DNA of 64,000 nt from Hominiventricola filiformis (GCF_020686965.1 NZ_JAJEPS010000003.1:1-64000), one strand, 5' to 3'; positions 15,778 to 24,797 are shown, counted from the first letter of the stretch. Made by a program: numbers and translations. The notes: generated by a model from the sequence alone, not told the origin.

Positions 15778-16956
15778 ATGCACAATCACCGGTTTTTTTT
15801 CATTTTGCTTCTTCTTTTCGCTCTTCTGTATGAATCTTCCATGCCGCTCACGGCCGCAGAACCGGAAAACCTGCACGCGGCAGCCGCCGTGCTTATGGAC
15901 GCAGAGAGCGGACGTGTCCTTTTTGAGAAGAATGGAACAGAAAAGCTGCCTATGGCAAGCACCACTAAAATCATGACGCTTCTCATTGCGTTGGAGAACG
16001 CTGATCCTGACGGCATCGTCACGGTCTCCTCAAGGGCCGCCTCCATGCCGGAGGTAAAGCTTCATATCCGGGAGGGTGAGCGATACCGGCTGCTCGATCT
16101 TCTCTATTCTCTCATATTGGAATCCCACAATGACACAGCCGTTGCCATTGCTGAGCATATAGGAGGATCTGTGGAGCAGTTTGCCTTCATGATGAACCAG
16201 AAAGCCCGGGATTTAGGCTGCTTTGATACTTATTTTATCACCCCAAACGGTCTGGATGCTCAGGATGAACATGGAATCCATTCCACTACTGCAAAAGATC
16301 TGGCAAGGATCATGCGCTTCTGTATCCGTAATGAAGAATTTCTCGCCATTACCCGCACCGCTTCCCACACATTCTCTGATCTGGATGGAACACGGAATTT
16401 TACCGTCCAAAATAAAAATGCATTTCTAAATATGATGGATGGCGTCTTAAGCGGCAAGACCGGTTTTACAGGCAATGCCGGATACTGTTATGTATGTGCC
16501 ATGGAATCTGGAGGTAAACACCTGATCTCCGTCGTACTGGCCTGCGGTTGGCCGGGTAACCGTACGTGGAAATGGCAGGATACCACAAAGCTCATGAACT
16601 ATGGACTCTCTGATTTTGAAATAAAAACATTCGGGGACGAGATCCCGGTTCTTGCTCCCGTTCCAGTACGAAACGGAAGGAGTTCAAAAATTTCTCTTTC
16701 CGTCACTGCTGCCCCAAAAGAACTTCTGTGCCGTAAGGAGGATACTTTTTCCATGGATATTCTGATACCTGATACTCTAACCGCACCGGTCACCGCCGGA
16801 GAAATGATGGGAACCGTCGTTTATTATCTCAATGGAAGCATTCTGGATCTCTTTCCCATTACTGCATGTGAGGATATTCCTGCCATTGACTTCCGTTTCA
16901 TTTTCCAGCAGGTAACAGAAAAATGGCTTCCGGGAACTCCTCCCGAAAGCCATTGA
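15778..16956 (+). CDS. dacA: D-alanyl-D-alanine carboxypeptidase, PBP5 (S11) family
   Basis: 392 residues with an N-terminal signal peptide (hydrophobic 6-18, cleavage probably near residue 27). The serine-peptidase motifs are S61TTK64, S116HN118 and K227TG229. The C-terminal beta-sheet domain is present but short, without a clear amphipathic membrane helix. The enzyme trims the terminal D-Ala of wall pentapeptides. The ribosome site before the ATG is weak (ACAGG). It is the only plus-strand gene in this stretch and ends 7 bp from the convergent scpB stop. Its last codons also form the hairpin that ends the scpB transcript. A second PBP5 relative lies at 19165-20376. Confidence 0.9.
   Translation: MHNHRFFFILLLLFALLYESSMPLTAAEPENLHAAAAVLMDAESGRVLFEKNGTEKLPMASTTKIMTLLIALENADPDGIVTVSSRAASMPEVKLHIREGERYRLLDLLYSLILESHNDTAVAIAEHIGGSVEQFAFMMNQKARDLGCFDTYFITPNGLDAQDEHGIHSTTAKDLARIMRFCIRNEEFLAITRTASHTFSDLDGTRNFTVQNKNAFLNMMDGVLSGKTGFTGNAGYCYVCAMESGGKHLISVVLACGWPGNRTWKWQDTTKLMNYGLSDFEIKTFGDEIPVLAPVPVRNGRSSKISLSVTAAPKELLCRKEDTFSMDILIPDTLTAPVTAGEMMGTVVYYLNGSILDLFPITACEDIPAIDFRFIFQQVTEKWLPGTPPESH
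16917..16954 (-). terminator. scpB terminator inside the dacA coding end
   Basis: AATGGCTTCCGGGA pairs with TCCCGAAAGCCATT across a five-base loop, and the minus strand then reads TTTTTC. The whole hairpin lies within the last codons of dacA on the plus strand. Confidence 0.75.
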
Positions 16957-16963
16957 ATATAAC

Positions 16964-17533
16964 TTACAGATTCAGTTTCAGCTGTACTTCTTCTTCCGCC
17001 TCACTCTTCATCTCTTCCACCAGATCTGGCTGGATGGATGGCAGATCTTCTGCGGTACGAACACCGAAGTTCCGCAAGAACTCTTCGGTCGTTCCGAACA
17101 GGATCGGACGGCCCGGCGCATCCAGACGGCCCGCTTCCCCCACCAGCCCGTACTCTACCAGACGATTCAGGGCATGGTCAGAATTGACACCACGGATCTT
17201 CTCCACCTCCTGACGTGTCACCGGCTGCTTATAAGCAATGATGGACAATACTTCCAGCTGCACATCCGTCAGTACATATTTTTTCGGCTGCTTGGCCACC
17301 TTAATCAGGGTGTCATAATATTCCTTCCGGGTACAGAGCTGAAAGGAATCCTCCAGCTCGATAATCTCCAGTCCGCCCGGACGGCTGTTATACTGATCCA
17401 TCATCTGATGCACCAGTTTTCTTGTCGTTTCTGTATCATGGCCGATTGCTGCTGCAATCTTGTCCACACTTACGGCATTTCCCATCGCAAACAGAATTGC
17501 CTCAATCGCCGCTTCGGTCTTTTCCCGTTCCAA
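16964..17533 (-). CDS. scpB: segregation and condensation protein B
   Basis: 189 residues with the two winged-helix domains of ScpB (first from EAAIEAILFAMG, second with LSIIAYKQPVTRQEVEKIRGVNSD). ScpB dimers bind ScpA and regulate the SMC ATPase during chromosome condensation and segregation. The gene follows scpA by 25 bp, as in most Firmicutes. It ends an operon that starts with a PBP5-type gene and a phosphoesterase. Confidence 0.96.
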   Translation of the reverse strand: MEREKTEAAIEAILFAMGNAVSVDKIAAAIGHDTETTRKLVHQMMDQYNSRPGGLEIIELEDSFQLCTRKEYYDTLIKVAKQPKKYVLTDVQLEVLSIIAYKQPVTRQEVEKIRGVNSDHALNRLVEYGLVGEAGRLDAPGRPILFGTTEEFLRNFGVRTAEDLPSIQPDLVEEMKSEAEEEVQLKLNL

Positions 17534-17558
17534 ATTGCATTTCCTCCTGTTGTGTCCT

Positions 17559-18302
17559 TTATATCCGGGATGTAATCAACATATCATCAAATGTATGTTC
17601 CTGCATAACTGTCAGCTCTCCCGTCTTCATCAGTTCCAAAATAGCGAGGAATGTCACTATCATCTGTATTTTTCCCTTCTGTTCCATCATAAGCGCCGAG
17701 AAATAGAAGGAGCTGTGACTCTCCGCATAGGTTCGCACTGCATTCATCTTCTCATCGAGACTGACTTCTTCCCGTTCAATCTGGCCGAATTTACTTCGAA
17801 TCGGGTCGATTTTTTCTGTCTGGCGCCGCATCAGTCCCTGAAAAATCGTATTGAGCCTGGTCAGCGTCAGATCTCCCACCAGTTCTTCCAGATCCACCGG
17901 CTGCTCATACTTTGCCACTTCATCCGGAATCGTCGGACCTTTATAGAACGCCTGCCCGGATACAGAAAGTCTGTCCCTCAGTTCGTAGGACATATACTTG
18001 TACATCTTATATTCCAGCAGTTTCTGTACCAGATCTTCTCTCGGGTCAATCTCTTCCCCTTCTTCATCCACTTCCACCGGAAGGAGCATCTTCGCCTTGA
18101 TCTCCAGAAGCGTTGCCGCCATAACGAGGAATTCACTCATGACATTTAAGTCTTCCGTTTCCATGGAATCCAGATACTCCATATATTGTTCTGTAATCTC
18201 CACAATCGGAATATCAAAAATATTGAATTTATTTACGTCAATCAGATGAAGCAGAAGGTCCAGCGGGCCTTCAAAGCTTTCAATCTTCACCGATAATGCC
18301 AT
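17559..18302 (-). CDS. scpA: segregation and condensation protein A (kleisin)
   Basis: 247 residues. The N-terminal kleisin signature FEGPLDLLLHLI and the C-terminal winged helix (VTFLAILELMKTGELTVMQEHTFDDMLI) are complete. ScpA bridges the SMC heads and carries the ScpB dimer. It begins 4 bp after the phosphoesterase stop, suggesting translational coupling. Confidence 0.96.
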   Translation of the reverse strand: MALSVKIESFEGPLDLLLHLIDVNKFNIFDIPIVEITEQYMEYLDSMETEDLNVMSEFLVMAATLLEIKAKMLLPVEVDEEGEEIDPREDLVQKLLEYKMYKYMSYELRDRLSVSGQAFYKGPTIPDEVAKYEQPVDLEELVGDLTLTRLNTIFQGLMRRQTEKIDPIRSKFGQIEREEVSLDEKMNAVRTYAESHSSFYFSALMMEQKGKIQMIVTFLAILELMKTGELTVMQEHTFDDMLITSRI

Positions 18303-18306
18303 ATCT

Positions 18307-19134
18307 CTATGCGTTTCCTTCCACAGTAATCAGAATCAGCTGCGGTGGGTTAAAAATGCGGATGGGCACTGTATGTTCTCCCAGTCCCGCGCTGACTACC
18401 ATATATTTTCCATTGACAGAGATCAGTCCCCTGTCATATTTGGGGAACAGCTGGGCCTGAGGTGTAATCAATCCGCCAATTCCCGGAATTCTTATAATGC
18501 CTCCATGCAGATGTCCGGAAAGTGTCAAATCTGCCCCCCAGGCTGCATAAGTATCAAAATAAACCGGGTTGTGTGCCAGGAGAATATGAAAAGCTTCCGG
18601 ATCAGGTATTCCGAATTTTTCCCGCAGATCCTGTCCTTCAAAAGGCAGCTGCCGAAACTTTTTATAAAAAGAAAGTGGAAGCTCATAGCCGTAAATCCGG
18701 ATTTTCTGCCCTTCCCAGGAAAAATCCATGACTTCATCTGTCAGGATTCTCACGCCGCACGCTGTCAGTCTGCGGCTGTAAATTTCATACTGCGTTCCGT
18801 ATGTTTCCGGGCATTGCCGCATACGTGACTCGTGATTCCCGTTTCCGCAGATTACCGGAATCTTTCGCTTCTTTAGTTCTTCAAACAGCTGTACCGCATG
18901 ATCCATGGCTGCACATTTTTCCGCAATCAGCATATCTCCCGCACACAGCACCAGGTCTCCCTGCAATTTTTCTATTTTATCTGCCAGAAACCGCTGATGT
19001 TCCCCCCATAACCGGTCATGGAGATCCGCCAGCATAACTAGTTTCAGAGGACGCATCTTCCGGGGCAATTTTTCACTTTTAATCGTATATCTTACTGTCT
19101 CCAGTTTTCTTTTCTTTTCCATAGAGGTTATCAT
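18307..19134 (-). CDS. metallophosphoesterase, YkuE-like calcineurin fold
   Basis: 275 residues with all five metal-binding blocks: LADLHD (Asp37, His39), CAGDM (Asp67), GNGNHES (Asn100, His101), LAHNP and LSGHLHGG. A basic N-terminus precedes the catalytic domain, with no clear signal peptide. YkuE-like enzymes hydrolyse phosphodiesters or lipid phosphates near the membrane; the substrate is unknown here. The start is uncertain: neither the ATG at 19134 nor the one at 19122 has a ribosome site, and a -10-like TATGAT overlaps the first. It lies between a wall carboxypeptidase and scpA. Confidence 0.85.
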   Translation of the reverse strand: MITSMEKKRKLETVRYTIKSEKLPRKMRPLKLVMLADLHDRLWGEHQRFLADKIEKLQGDLVLCAGDMLIAEKCAAMDHAVQLFEELKKRKIPVICGNGNHESRMRQCPETYGTQYEIYSRRLTACGVRILTDEVMDFSWEGQKIRIYGYELPLSFYKKFRQLPFEGQDLREKFGIPDPEAFHILLAHNPVYFDTYAAWGADLTLSGHLHGGIIRIPGIGGLITPQAQLFPKYDRGLISVNGKYMVVSAGLGEHTVPIRIFNPPQLILITVEGNA

Positions 19135-19164
19135 AGCATAAATTCCGGCAGTTCTGCAATTGGT

Positions 19165-20376
19165 TTACAGCAAAAAGATACGGAACACCTGACCAATGTA
19201 GTCTCCGTAAACAGCCCGTTCCACCGTATCTGCCGCCATAAGTTCTGTAGAACCAATCTCTCTGCCGTTCAGCACATAGACCATTCTGCCGATCCTGTCA
19301 CCTTTCTCCACCGGAGCCGTTACCTCTTCCGGAAGTTCAGGCACCCGCTCCACCTGGGACAAATTGCTTCCATCTGTAGATACATAAGAAAATTCATCTG
19401 CATATTGAAGCCCGACCTGTCCCTCAACGCCTCCCTTTACCTGGATTTTCGGCAAAGCAGCCCTGTTCTCATCCGTATAAAGGCTGCAGCAGGCAAACCC
19501 GCTGTTCAGAAGCGTCACAGCATCCTGAAAACGGCTTTTGCTGTCTGTGCCGCCCATAATCACAGCGACCAGCTCGATATTCTCTTTTTTGGCACTGGCA
19601 GATACGCAGAACCCGGCCACGCTGGTATAGCCGGTCTTCAGGCCGGTCGCATATTCATACTGCCGGATCAGCTTGTTGGTGTTGGTCAATCCGAATTCAA
19701 AGGATCCCCTCGCTGTCTGGTGGGTAATATTTTCCATCCAGATCGTACAATATTCATGAATCTGCGGGTGGTTCCGTAAAAGTTCCCGGGACATAAGTGC
19801 CACATCCCTGGCCGTTGTCAAATGTTCCTCCGCATCCAAACCGCAGCAGTTGACAAAATGGGTATTTGACATGCCCAGTTCTTCCGCCCGGGCATTCATC
19901 AGTTTCACAAAGTCCCCTTCACTGCCGCTGATATATTCTGCCATGGCCACGCATGCATCATTAGCGCTCGCCACTGCAATACATTTCAGAAGTGTGTCAA
20001 CCGTCTGTTTTTCATAAGGTTCCAGATATACCTGGGAACCACCCATGGACGCCGCATGTTCCGACACAGTCACCATATCAGACAGCACAATTTTTCCATC
20101 CTCCAGTGCTTCCAGAATGAGAAGAAGGGTCATAATTTTCGTCACGCTGGCTGGATGGACTTTCTCATCCGCTGCCTTTTCCATCAGTACCGTTCCCGTG
20201 GAAACTTCCATTAAAAGTGCATGCGGTGCCGATACCTCTGCCGCCACCTGATTTAATTCCCGGTCTTCCTGTGTCCGGCTTTCCTCCGGCACCTCCGTCT
20301 CTTCCTGTTTCTGATCTTCCGCCGCCCATACAGCTGCAGGCTTTAAGGTCAGAAGCAATATCATCAGATATGTCAC
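19165..20376 (-). CDS. dacF: D-alanyl-D-alanine carboxypeptidase, DacF-like
   Basis: 403 residues counted from GTG 20376. Motifs are S77VTK80, S137AN139 and K247TG249, with an acidic stretch after the signal sequence and the PBP5 C-terminal domain. The GTG has no ribosome site. A strong site, GAGGTGAT (20408-20401), lies 5 bp before an in-frame CTG at 20397, and reading from there adds KVLRWAV, a basic n-region that completes the signal peptide. True translation may therefore start at CTG 20397 (or ATT 20400). DacF homologues act on spore or vegetative peptidoglycan. It is the first gene of the scp operon and comes after the PAP2 terminator. Confidence 0.9.
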   Translation of the reverse strand: MTYLMILLLTLKPAAVWAAEDQKQEETEVPEESRTQEDRELNQVAAEVSAPHALLMEVSTGTVLMEKAADEKVHPASVTKIMTLLLILEALEDGKIVLSDMVTVSEHAASMGGSQVYLEPYEKQTVDTLLKCIAVASANDACVAMAEYISGSEGDFVKLMNARAEELGMSNTHFVNCCGLDAEEHLTTARDVALMSRELLRNHPQIHEYCTIWMENITHQTARGSFEFGLTNTNKLIRQYEYATGLKTGYTSVAGFCVSASAKKENIELVAVIMGGTDSKSRFQDAVTLLNSGFACCSLYTDENRAALPKIQVKGGVEGQVGLQYADEFSYVSTDGSNLSQVERVPELPEEVTAPVEKGDRIGRMVYVLNGREIGSTELMAADTVERAVYGDYIGQVFRIFLL

Positions 20377-20454
20377 CGCCCATCTCAGAACTTTCAGAAT
20401 ATCACCTCGGAGTTCCTTTACTTTATGTGTAGCAGAAAACCGAAAAAATATGCA

Positions 20455-20488
20455 TAAAACAAGCCGGAAAACCTTCTGATTTTCCGGC
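20455..20488 (-). terminator. terminator of the PAP2-like gene
   Basis: A perfect stem GCCGGAAAA/TTTTCCGGC with an eight-base loop is followed on the minus strand by TTGTTTTAT. Confidence 0.8.
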
Positions 20489-20508
20489 CCGTTTATTTTT
20501 CTTCTATA

Positions 20509-20994
20509 CTATCTAAGTACCAGACAGGCGACACAGATTCCAAGAATACAGCCTGCCGCCACCTGCAGCGGCGTATGTCCTACAAATTCTTTTAAGCTTG
20601 CCTCCCAAAATTCGTACATTTTATCGTTTTTTTTGAACGCTTCCACGAATCCTTCCGTGCGGAAAAAGTCGATCATTTCATTTAAAATTTTACCCTGTCT
20701 TCCAGTCTCCATACGGACACCCATCGCATCGTGCATAACGATAATTGCCAGCATACACGCAATTGCGAATTCAAAACTGCCAAAACCATAAAGAATGCCC
20801 GAAGATACGGCCATTGCACTCACTGTCGCCGAATGGGCACTCGGCATACCGCCATCTCCAATCATCCGCTCCCAGCGGATCTCTCTATTGATCATTGCAT
20901 AAATCAAGGTTTTCAGAATCTGAGCTACCGCCCATCCTGAAATTCCACAGATCAATACTTTATTATTGATCAGTGCTGTAAAAAAGTCCCCCAT
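20509..20994 (-). CDS. divergent PAP2/DUF212 family membrane protein
   Basis: 161 residues with several hydrophobic helices. It has the DUF212 motifs GGMPSAHSA, HDAMGVR and EFVGHTPLQV, related to the acid-phosphatase/haloperoxidase (PAP2) fold. Members in plants and bacteria are annotated as vanadium-dependent haloperoxidase-related, but a lipid-phosphatase or structural role is as likely. The SAHS and GHTP histidines needed for a phosphatase are present. It is a single-gene unit between rpsU and dacF. Confidence 0.85.
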   Translation of the reverse strand: MGDFFTALINNKVLICGISGWAVAQILKTLIYAMINREIRWERMIGDGGMPSAHSATVSAMAVSSGILYGFGSFEFAIACMLAIIVMHDAMGVRMETGRQGKILNEMIDFFRTEGFVEAFKKNDKMYEFWEASLKEFVGHTPLQVAAGCILGICVACLVLR

Positions 20995-21069
20995 CGTTCC
21001 GCTCCCGTACTTTCATTTTTCCTGTCCGGAGATCATCCGGAATTATTCCGGAATCGTCTGCAACTAAGA

Positions 21070-21097
21070 AATGCCTTGACTTTACAGTCAAGGCATT
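21070..21097 (-). terminator. rpsU terminator
   Basis: AATGCCTTGAC and GTCAAGGCATT form a perfect 11-bp stem around a six-base loop, just past the rpsU stop. The following T-run is short (TCTT), so termination may be partial. Confidence 0.65.
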
Positions 21098-21109
21098 ACT
21101 GCACAATCC

Positions 21110-21286
21110 TTAATTATATTTACGCTTTCTAGCTGCTTCGGATTTTTTCTTACGCTTTACGCTCGGCTTCTCGTAATGCTCTCTCTTACGAATCTCCTGC
21201 TGGATTCCAGCCTTTGCACAGTTTCTTTTGAAACGACGCAATGCGCTATCCAAAGTCTCGTTTTCTTTAACGATTACATTTGACAT
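21110..21286 (-). CDS. rpsU: 30S ribosomal protein S21
   Basis: A 58-residue basic protein: starts MSNVIVKENETLDSALRRF, contains KRNCAKAG and IRKREHYEKPS, and ends in a Lys/Arg-rich tail. This is S21, a late-assembling protein near the platform of the small subunit that helps initiation. The ATG follows AGGTG within a GGAGGGAGG-rich leader. It is monocistronic, with a near-perfect promoter and its own hairpin terminator, between alaS and the PAP2-like gene. Confidence 0.97.
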   Translation of the reverse strand: MSNVIVKENETLDSALRRFKRNCAKAGIQQEIRKREHYEKPSVKRKKKSEAARKRKYN

Positions 21287-21308
21287 AGTATCACACCTAA
21301 CCTCCCTC

Positions 21309-21391
21309 CAGTTGTGTATTGTGCAGAATACAACTGTCTGGGTATTTTATTGCACTGCTAAAATTATATGCACCTTATCCCGTTTTGTCAA
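21309..21391 (-). promoter_or_regulatory. rpsU promoter and leader hairpin
   Basis: Minus strand TTGACA (21391-21386), 17-bp spacer, TATAAT (21368-21363): both hexamers match consensus exactly. The leader then folds CAGTTGT/ACAACTG with inner pairs GTATT/AATAC (21336-21309), ending directly before the purine-rich ribosome site, where it could influence initiation. Confidence 0.85.
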
Positions 21392-21418
21392 CAGTTTTTT
21401 TCTGTTTTTTGCAATTTT

Positions 21419-24058
21419 TTATTTAATCTGGCTTTCGACTACTTTTGCAGCCTCTTTAATGGCATCATCCACACCAGCCGGATTCTTTCCTCCTGCCTGT
21501 GCCATACCCGGACGTCCGCCACCGCCGCCACCTACCAGTGCGGCAATTGCTTTGATCAGGTTGCCTGCATGAGCACCTTTCTTCTGGGCCGCATCCGTAG
21601 CGGTTGCCATCAGATTTACTTTACCATCATTGACAGATGCCAGAACAACCACACCGTCGCCAAGCTTCTCTTTCAGCTGATCACCGAGATCACGCAGACC
21701 ATTCATGTCCACACCTTCCAGTTTTGCAGCCAGAAGTTTGACACCTTTGATTTCCTGTACCTGATTCATAACATCACCAAGTGCATCTTTGGCAGCTTTG
21801 CTCTTCAGAGCATCATTTTCTGCCTGCAGGGACTTGATCTCGCTGTACAGATGCTCGATCTTCTCACATACGGACTGCGGAGCAGTCTTCAGAAGTTTTG
21901 CTGCTTTTGCAAGCTCTGCTTCCTGTTCTTTATAATATTTGAATACGCCGTCTCCAGTCAGTGCCTCTATACGACGTACACCTGCTGCGATACCGGACTC
22001 GGATACCAGTTTGAATGCAGTAATTGCACTGGTATTTGCTACGTGAGTACCACCGCAAAGCTCTTTAGAGAAATCTCCCATGGATACTACACGTACCTTC
22101 TCAGAGTATTTCTCATCAAACAATGCCATTGCACCGCTCTTCTTTGCTTCCTCGATATCCATGACCTGAGTCGTTACCGGAAGAGCTTCCTGAATCTTCT
22201 CATTGACCAGTTTCTCTACCTCTGCAATCTCCTCAGCAGTCATCGGCTGGAAGTGAGCAAAGTCAAAACGAAGTCTGTCAGGAGTTACCAGAGAACCTTT
22301 CTGCTCTACATGGCTTCCCAGAACAGTCTTCAGTGCTTTCTGAAGCAGATGAGTTGCACTGTGGTTCTTGGAAGTGCCTGCACGGCCTGCAGCGTCTACT
22401 TTCAGAGTCACCACATCGCCGGTCTTGATCATGCCTTTGGTCATATGTCCTACATGGCCGATCTTGCCACCCAGCAGTTTGATGGTATCCTCTACCTGGA
22501 ACTGCGCGTCGCCAAGGGTAATGATACCTTTATCTCCTTCCTGACCACCCATGGTAGCATAGAACGGAGTCTTCTCAGTAAAGATGGTTCCCACCTGACC
22601 GTCAGTCAGTGCTTCCACGATCTCTGTATCCGTGGTCAGAACAGTTACTTTGGATTCGTCAGTCAGATGATCATATCCGGTGAACTCACTGGTAACAGCT
22701 GCATCGATCTCATCATATACAGTCGCATCTGCTCCCATGTAGTTGGTTACTTCACGGGCAGAACGAGCCTTGGTACGCTGCTCTTCCATGCATGCCTTAA
22801 ATCCTTCTTCGTCAATAGCGAATCCTTTTTCCTCCAGGATTTCTTTGGTCAGATCCAGTGGGAATCCGTAAGTATCGTATAATTTGAACGCATTCTCTCC
22901 GGACAGAGTCTTCTCACCGGCTACCTTCATCTCCTCTTCCAGCTGTGCCAGAATGGAAAGTCCCTGGTCGATGGTCTTGTTGAACTTATCTTCTTCCTGA
23001 TTCAGAACTTTAAAAATAAACTCTTTCTTTTCTTCCAGCTCCGGATATCCGTCTTTAGATCCCTCAATCACGGTCTCAGACAGTTTTGCAAGGAATTTTC
23101 CTTCAATTCCAAGAAGACGTCCGTGACGTGCTGCACGGCGGATCAGACGGCGGAGTACATAACCACGTCCCTCGTTACTCGGCATAATACCATCGGAAAT
23201 CATGAAAGTTGCGGAACGGATATGATCGGTAATCAGACGGATAGAGACGTCTTTTACATCATCCTTATGATATTCACAATGTGCAAACTCACATACTTTA
23301 TCTCTCAATGCACGGACAGTATCCACATCAAAAATGGAATCTACGTCCTGAACAACACTTGCCAGACGTTCCAGACCCATACCGGTATCAATGTTCTTCT
23401 GAACCAGCTCTGTGTAGTTGTTGTGTCCATCATTATCAAACTGGGTAAATACATTGTTCCAGATCTCCATGTAACGGTCACAGTCACATCCTACCGTACA
23501 GCCTGGTTTGCCGCAGCCATATTTTTCACCGCGATCATAATAAATTTCAGAACACGGACCACAAGGACCTGCACCATGCTCCCAGAAGTTATCTTCTTTT
23601 CCAAATTTAAAGATCCGGTCTGCAGGGATTCCGATCTCTTTATTCCAGATGTCAAATGCCTCATCATCCTCCAGGTATACAGACGGATATAATCTCTGCG
23701 GATCCAGCCCGACCACTTCAGTCAGGAACTCCCAGGACCAGTGGATTGCTTCATCTTTGAAGTAATCTCCAAAAGAAAAATTACCAAGCATCTCAAAAAA
23801 GGTACCGTGACGTGCGGTCTTTCCTACATTCTCGATATCACCTGTACGGATACATTTCTGGCAGGTAGTTACCCGTCGTCTCGGCGGAATCTCTGCTCCT
23901 GTAAAGTAAGGTTTCAGAGGTGCCATACCAGAGTTAATCAGAAGAAGGCTCTTGTCGTTATGTGGAACGAGTGAAAAGCTCTTCATTTTCAGATGGCCTT
24001 TGCTCTCGAAGAAATCCAGAAACATTCTCCGGAGCTCGTTTACGCCGTATTCTTTCAC
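21419..24058 (-). CDS. alaS: alanyl-tRNA synthetase
   Basis: 879 residues, full length. An N-terminal class II catalytic domain (from GVNELRRMFLDFFESKGH) is followed by the tRNA-recognition helices, the editing domain with HSATHLL and CGGTH zinc/editing motifs, and the C-terminal DHHA1-type domain ending with glycine-rich GGGGGGRPGMAQAGG. It starts with GTG, eight bases after AGGAGG. It charges tRNA-Ala and removes mischarged Ser/Gly. No T-box leader fits in the 70 bp to efp, so it is not controlled like many clostridial synthetase genes. Confidence 0.98.
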   Translation of the reverse strand: MKEYGVNELRRMFLDFFESKGHLKMKSFSLVPHNDKSLLLINSGMAPLKPYFTGAEIPPRRRVTTCQKCIRTGDIENVGKTARHGTFFEMLGNFSFGDYFKDEAIHWSWEFLTEVVGLDPQRLYPSVYLEDDEAFDIWNKEIGIPADRIFKFGKEDNFWEHGAGPCGPCSEIYYDRGEKYGCGKPGCTVGCDCDRYMEIWNNVFTQFDNDGHNNYTELVQKNIDTGMGLERLASVVQDVDSIFDVDTVRALRDKVCEFAHCEYHKDDVKDVSIRLITDHIRSATFMISDGIMPSNEGRGYVLRRLIRRAARHGRLLGIEGKFLAKLSETVIEGSKDGYPELEEKKEFIFKVLNQEEDKFNKTIDQGLSILAQLEEEMKVAGEKTLSGENAFKLYDTYGFPLDLTKEILEEKGFAIDEEGFKACMEEQRTKARSAREVTNYMGADATVYDEIDAAVTSEFTGYDHLTDESKVTVLTTDTEIVEALTDGQVGTIFTEKTPFYATMGGQEGDKGIITLGDAQFQVEDTIKLLGGKIGHVGHMTKGMIKTGDVVTLKVDAAGRAGTSKNHSATHLLQKALKTVLGSHVEQKGSLVTPDRLRFDFAHFQPMTAEEIAEVEKLVNEKIQEALPVTTQVMDIEEAKKSGAMALFDEKYSEKVRVVSMGDFSKELCGGTHVANTSAITAFKLVSESGIAAGVRRIEALTGDGVFKYYKEQEAELAKAAKLLKTAPQSVCEKIEHLYSEIKSLQAENDALKSKAAKDALGDVMNQVQEIKGVKLLAAKLEGVDMNGLRDLGDQLKEKLGDGVVVLASVNDGKVNLMATATDAAQKKGAHAGNLIKAIAALVGGGGGGRPGMAQAGGKNPAGVDDAIKEAAKVVESQIK

Positions 24059-24076
24059 TTTCTTTTCCTCCTGTCA

Positions 24077-24104
24077 AAAGACCCGGATTTTCATCCAGGT
24101 CTTT
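24077..24104 (-). terminator. efp terminator upstream of alaS
   Basis: AAAGACC-GGAT/ATCC-GGTCTTT with a four-base loop is followed by TTTTG on the minus strand. It lies between the efp stop and the alaS ribosome site, so alaS may rely on readthrough. Confidence 0.6.
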
Positions 24105-24128
24105 CAGAAAATTCTTGCTCAGTTGTCC

Positions 24129-24686
24129 TTATACACGGGACAGATACTCACCGGTTCTGGTGTCAATCTTGATCTTGTTGCCCTGCTCTACGAACAGCGG
24201 TACGTTTACAACTGCGCCGGTCTCAACGGTTGCCGGTTTGGTTGCGCCTGTAGCAGTATCGCCTTTGAAGCCCGGCTCGGTATCAATGATCTCAAGCTCT
24301 ACAAACAGCGGAGCCTCTACTGCAAATACATTTCCGTTATGAGAACAGATCTTAACCATCTCATTCTCTTTTACGAACTTCAGAGAATCTCCAACGTCAT
24401 CACTGTTCAGTGCGATCTGGTCGAAAGTCTCTACGTTCATGAAGTGATACAGATCTCCGTCACTGTACAGATACTGCATGTCCACACGGTCAATACGTGC
24501 TGCCGGGAATTTCTCAGTCGGGCGGAAAGTCTTCTCAACTACACCGCCGTTGATAATATTCTTAAGTTTGGTTCTTACGAATGCAGCGCCTTTACCAGGT
24601 TTTACATGCTGGAACTCCAAAATCTGATAAACGTTTCCCTCAATCTCAAGGGTAACACCATTTCTAAAATCTCCTGCTGAAATCAT
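24129..24686 (-). CDS. efp: translation elongation factor P
   Basis: 185 residues from the ATG at 24686, nine bases after AAGGAGG. It has the three beta-barrel domains of EF-P. The conserved tip loop reads HVKPGKGAAF with Lys32, the position that is modified in many bacteria; no modification gene is visible here. EF-P rescues ribosomes stalled at polyproline. The C-terminal domain is intact (GFKGDTATG to TRTGEYLSRV). Confidence 0.97.
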   Translation of the reverse strand: MISAGDFRNGVTLEIEGNVYQILEFQHVKPGKGAAFVRTKLKNIINGGVVEKTFRPTEKFPAARIDRVDMQYLYSDGDLYHFMNVETFDQIALNSDDVGDSLKFVKENEMVKICSHNGNVFAVEAPLFVELEIIDTEPGFKGDTATGATKPATVETGAVVNVPLFVEQGNKIKIDTRTGEYLSRV

Positions 24687-24741
24687 TATGTTCGTCCTCC
24701 TTATGTTACAAAGGGAATGCACAATCCCCTCACTTTAACTC

Positions 24742-24770
24742 ATTTTATAATACTTTTCCGATCATTTCAA
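24742..24770 (-). promoter_or_regulatory. efp promoter
   Basis: Minus strand TTGAAA (24770-24765), 17-bp spacer, TAAAAT (24747-24742), in the 111-bp gap after nrdR. Confidence 0.65.
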
Positions 24771-24797
24771 CTATTTTATGAGAATTTTTTCATCTGC

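Noticed and set aside
21368..22882. 504-codon plus-strand open frame
   Set aside because: Lies opposite alaS, which is complete and conserved; composition is that of an antisense frame.
24059..24128. T-box leader for alaS
   Set aside because: The gap is 70 bp and filled by a terminator; no specifier loop or T-box sequence is present.
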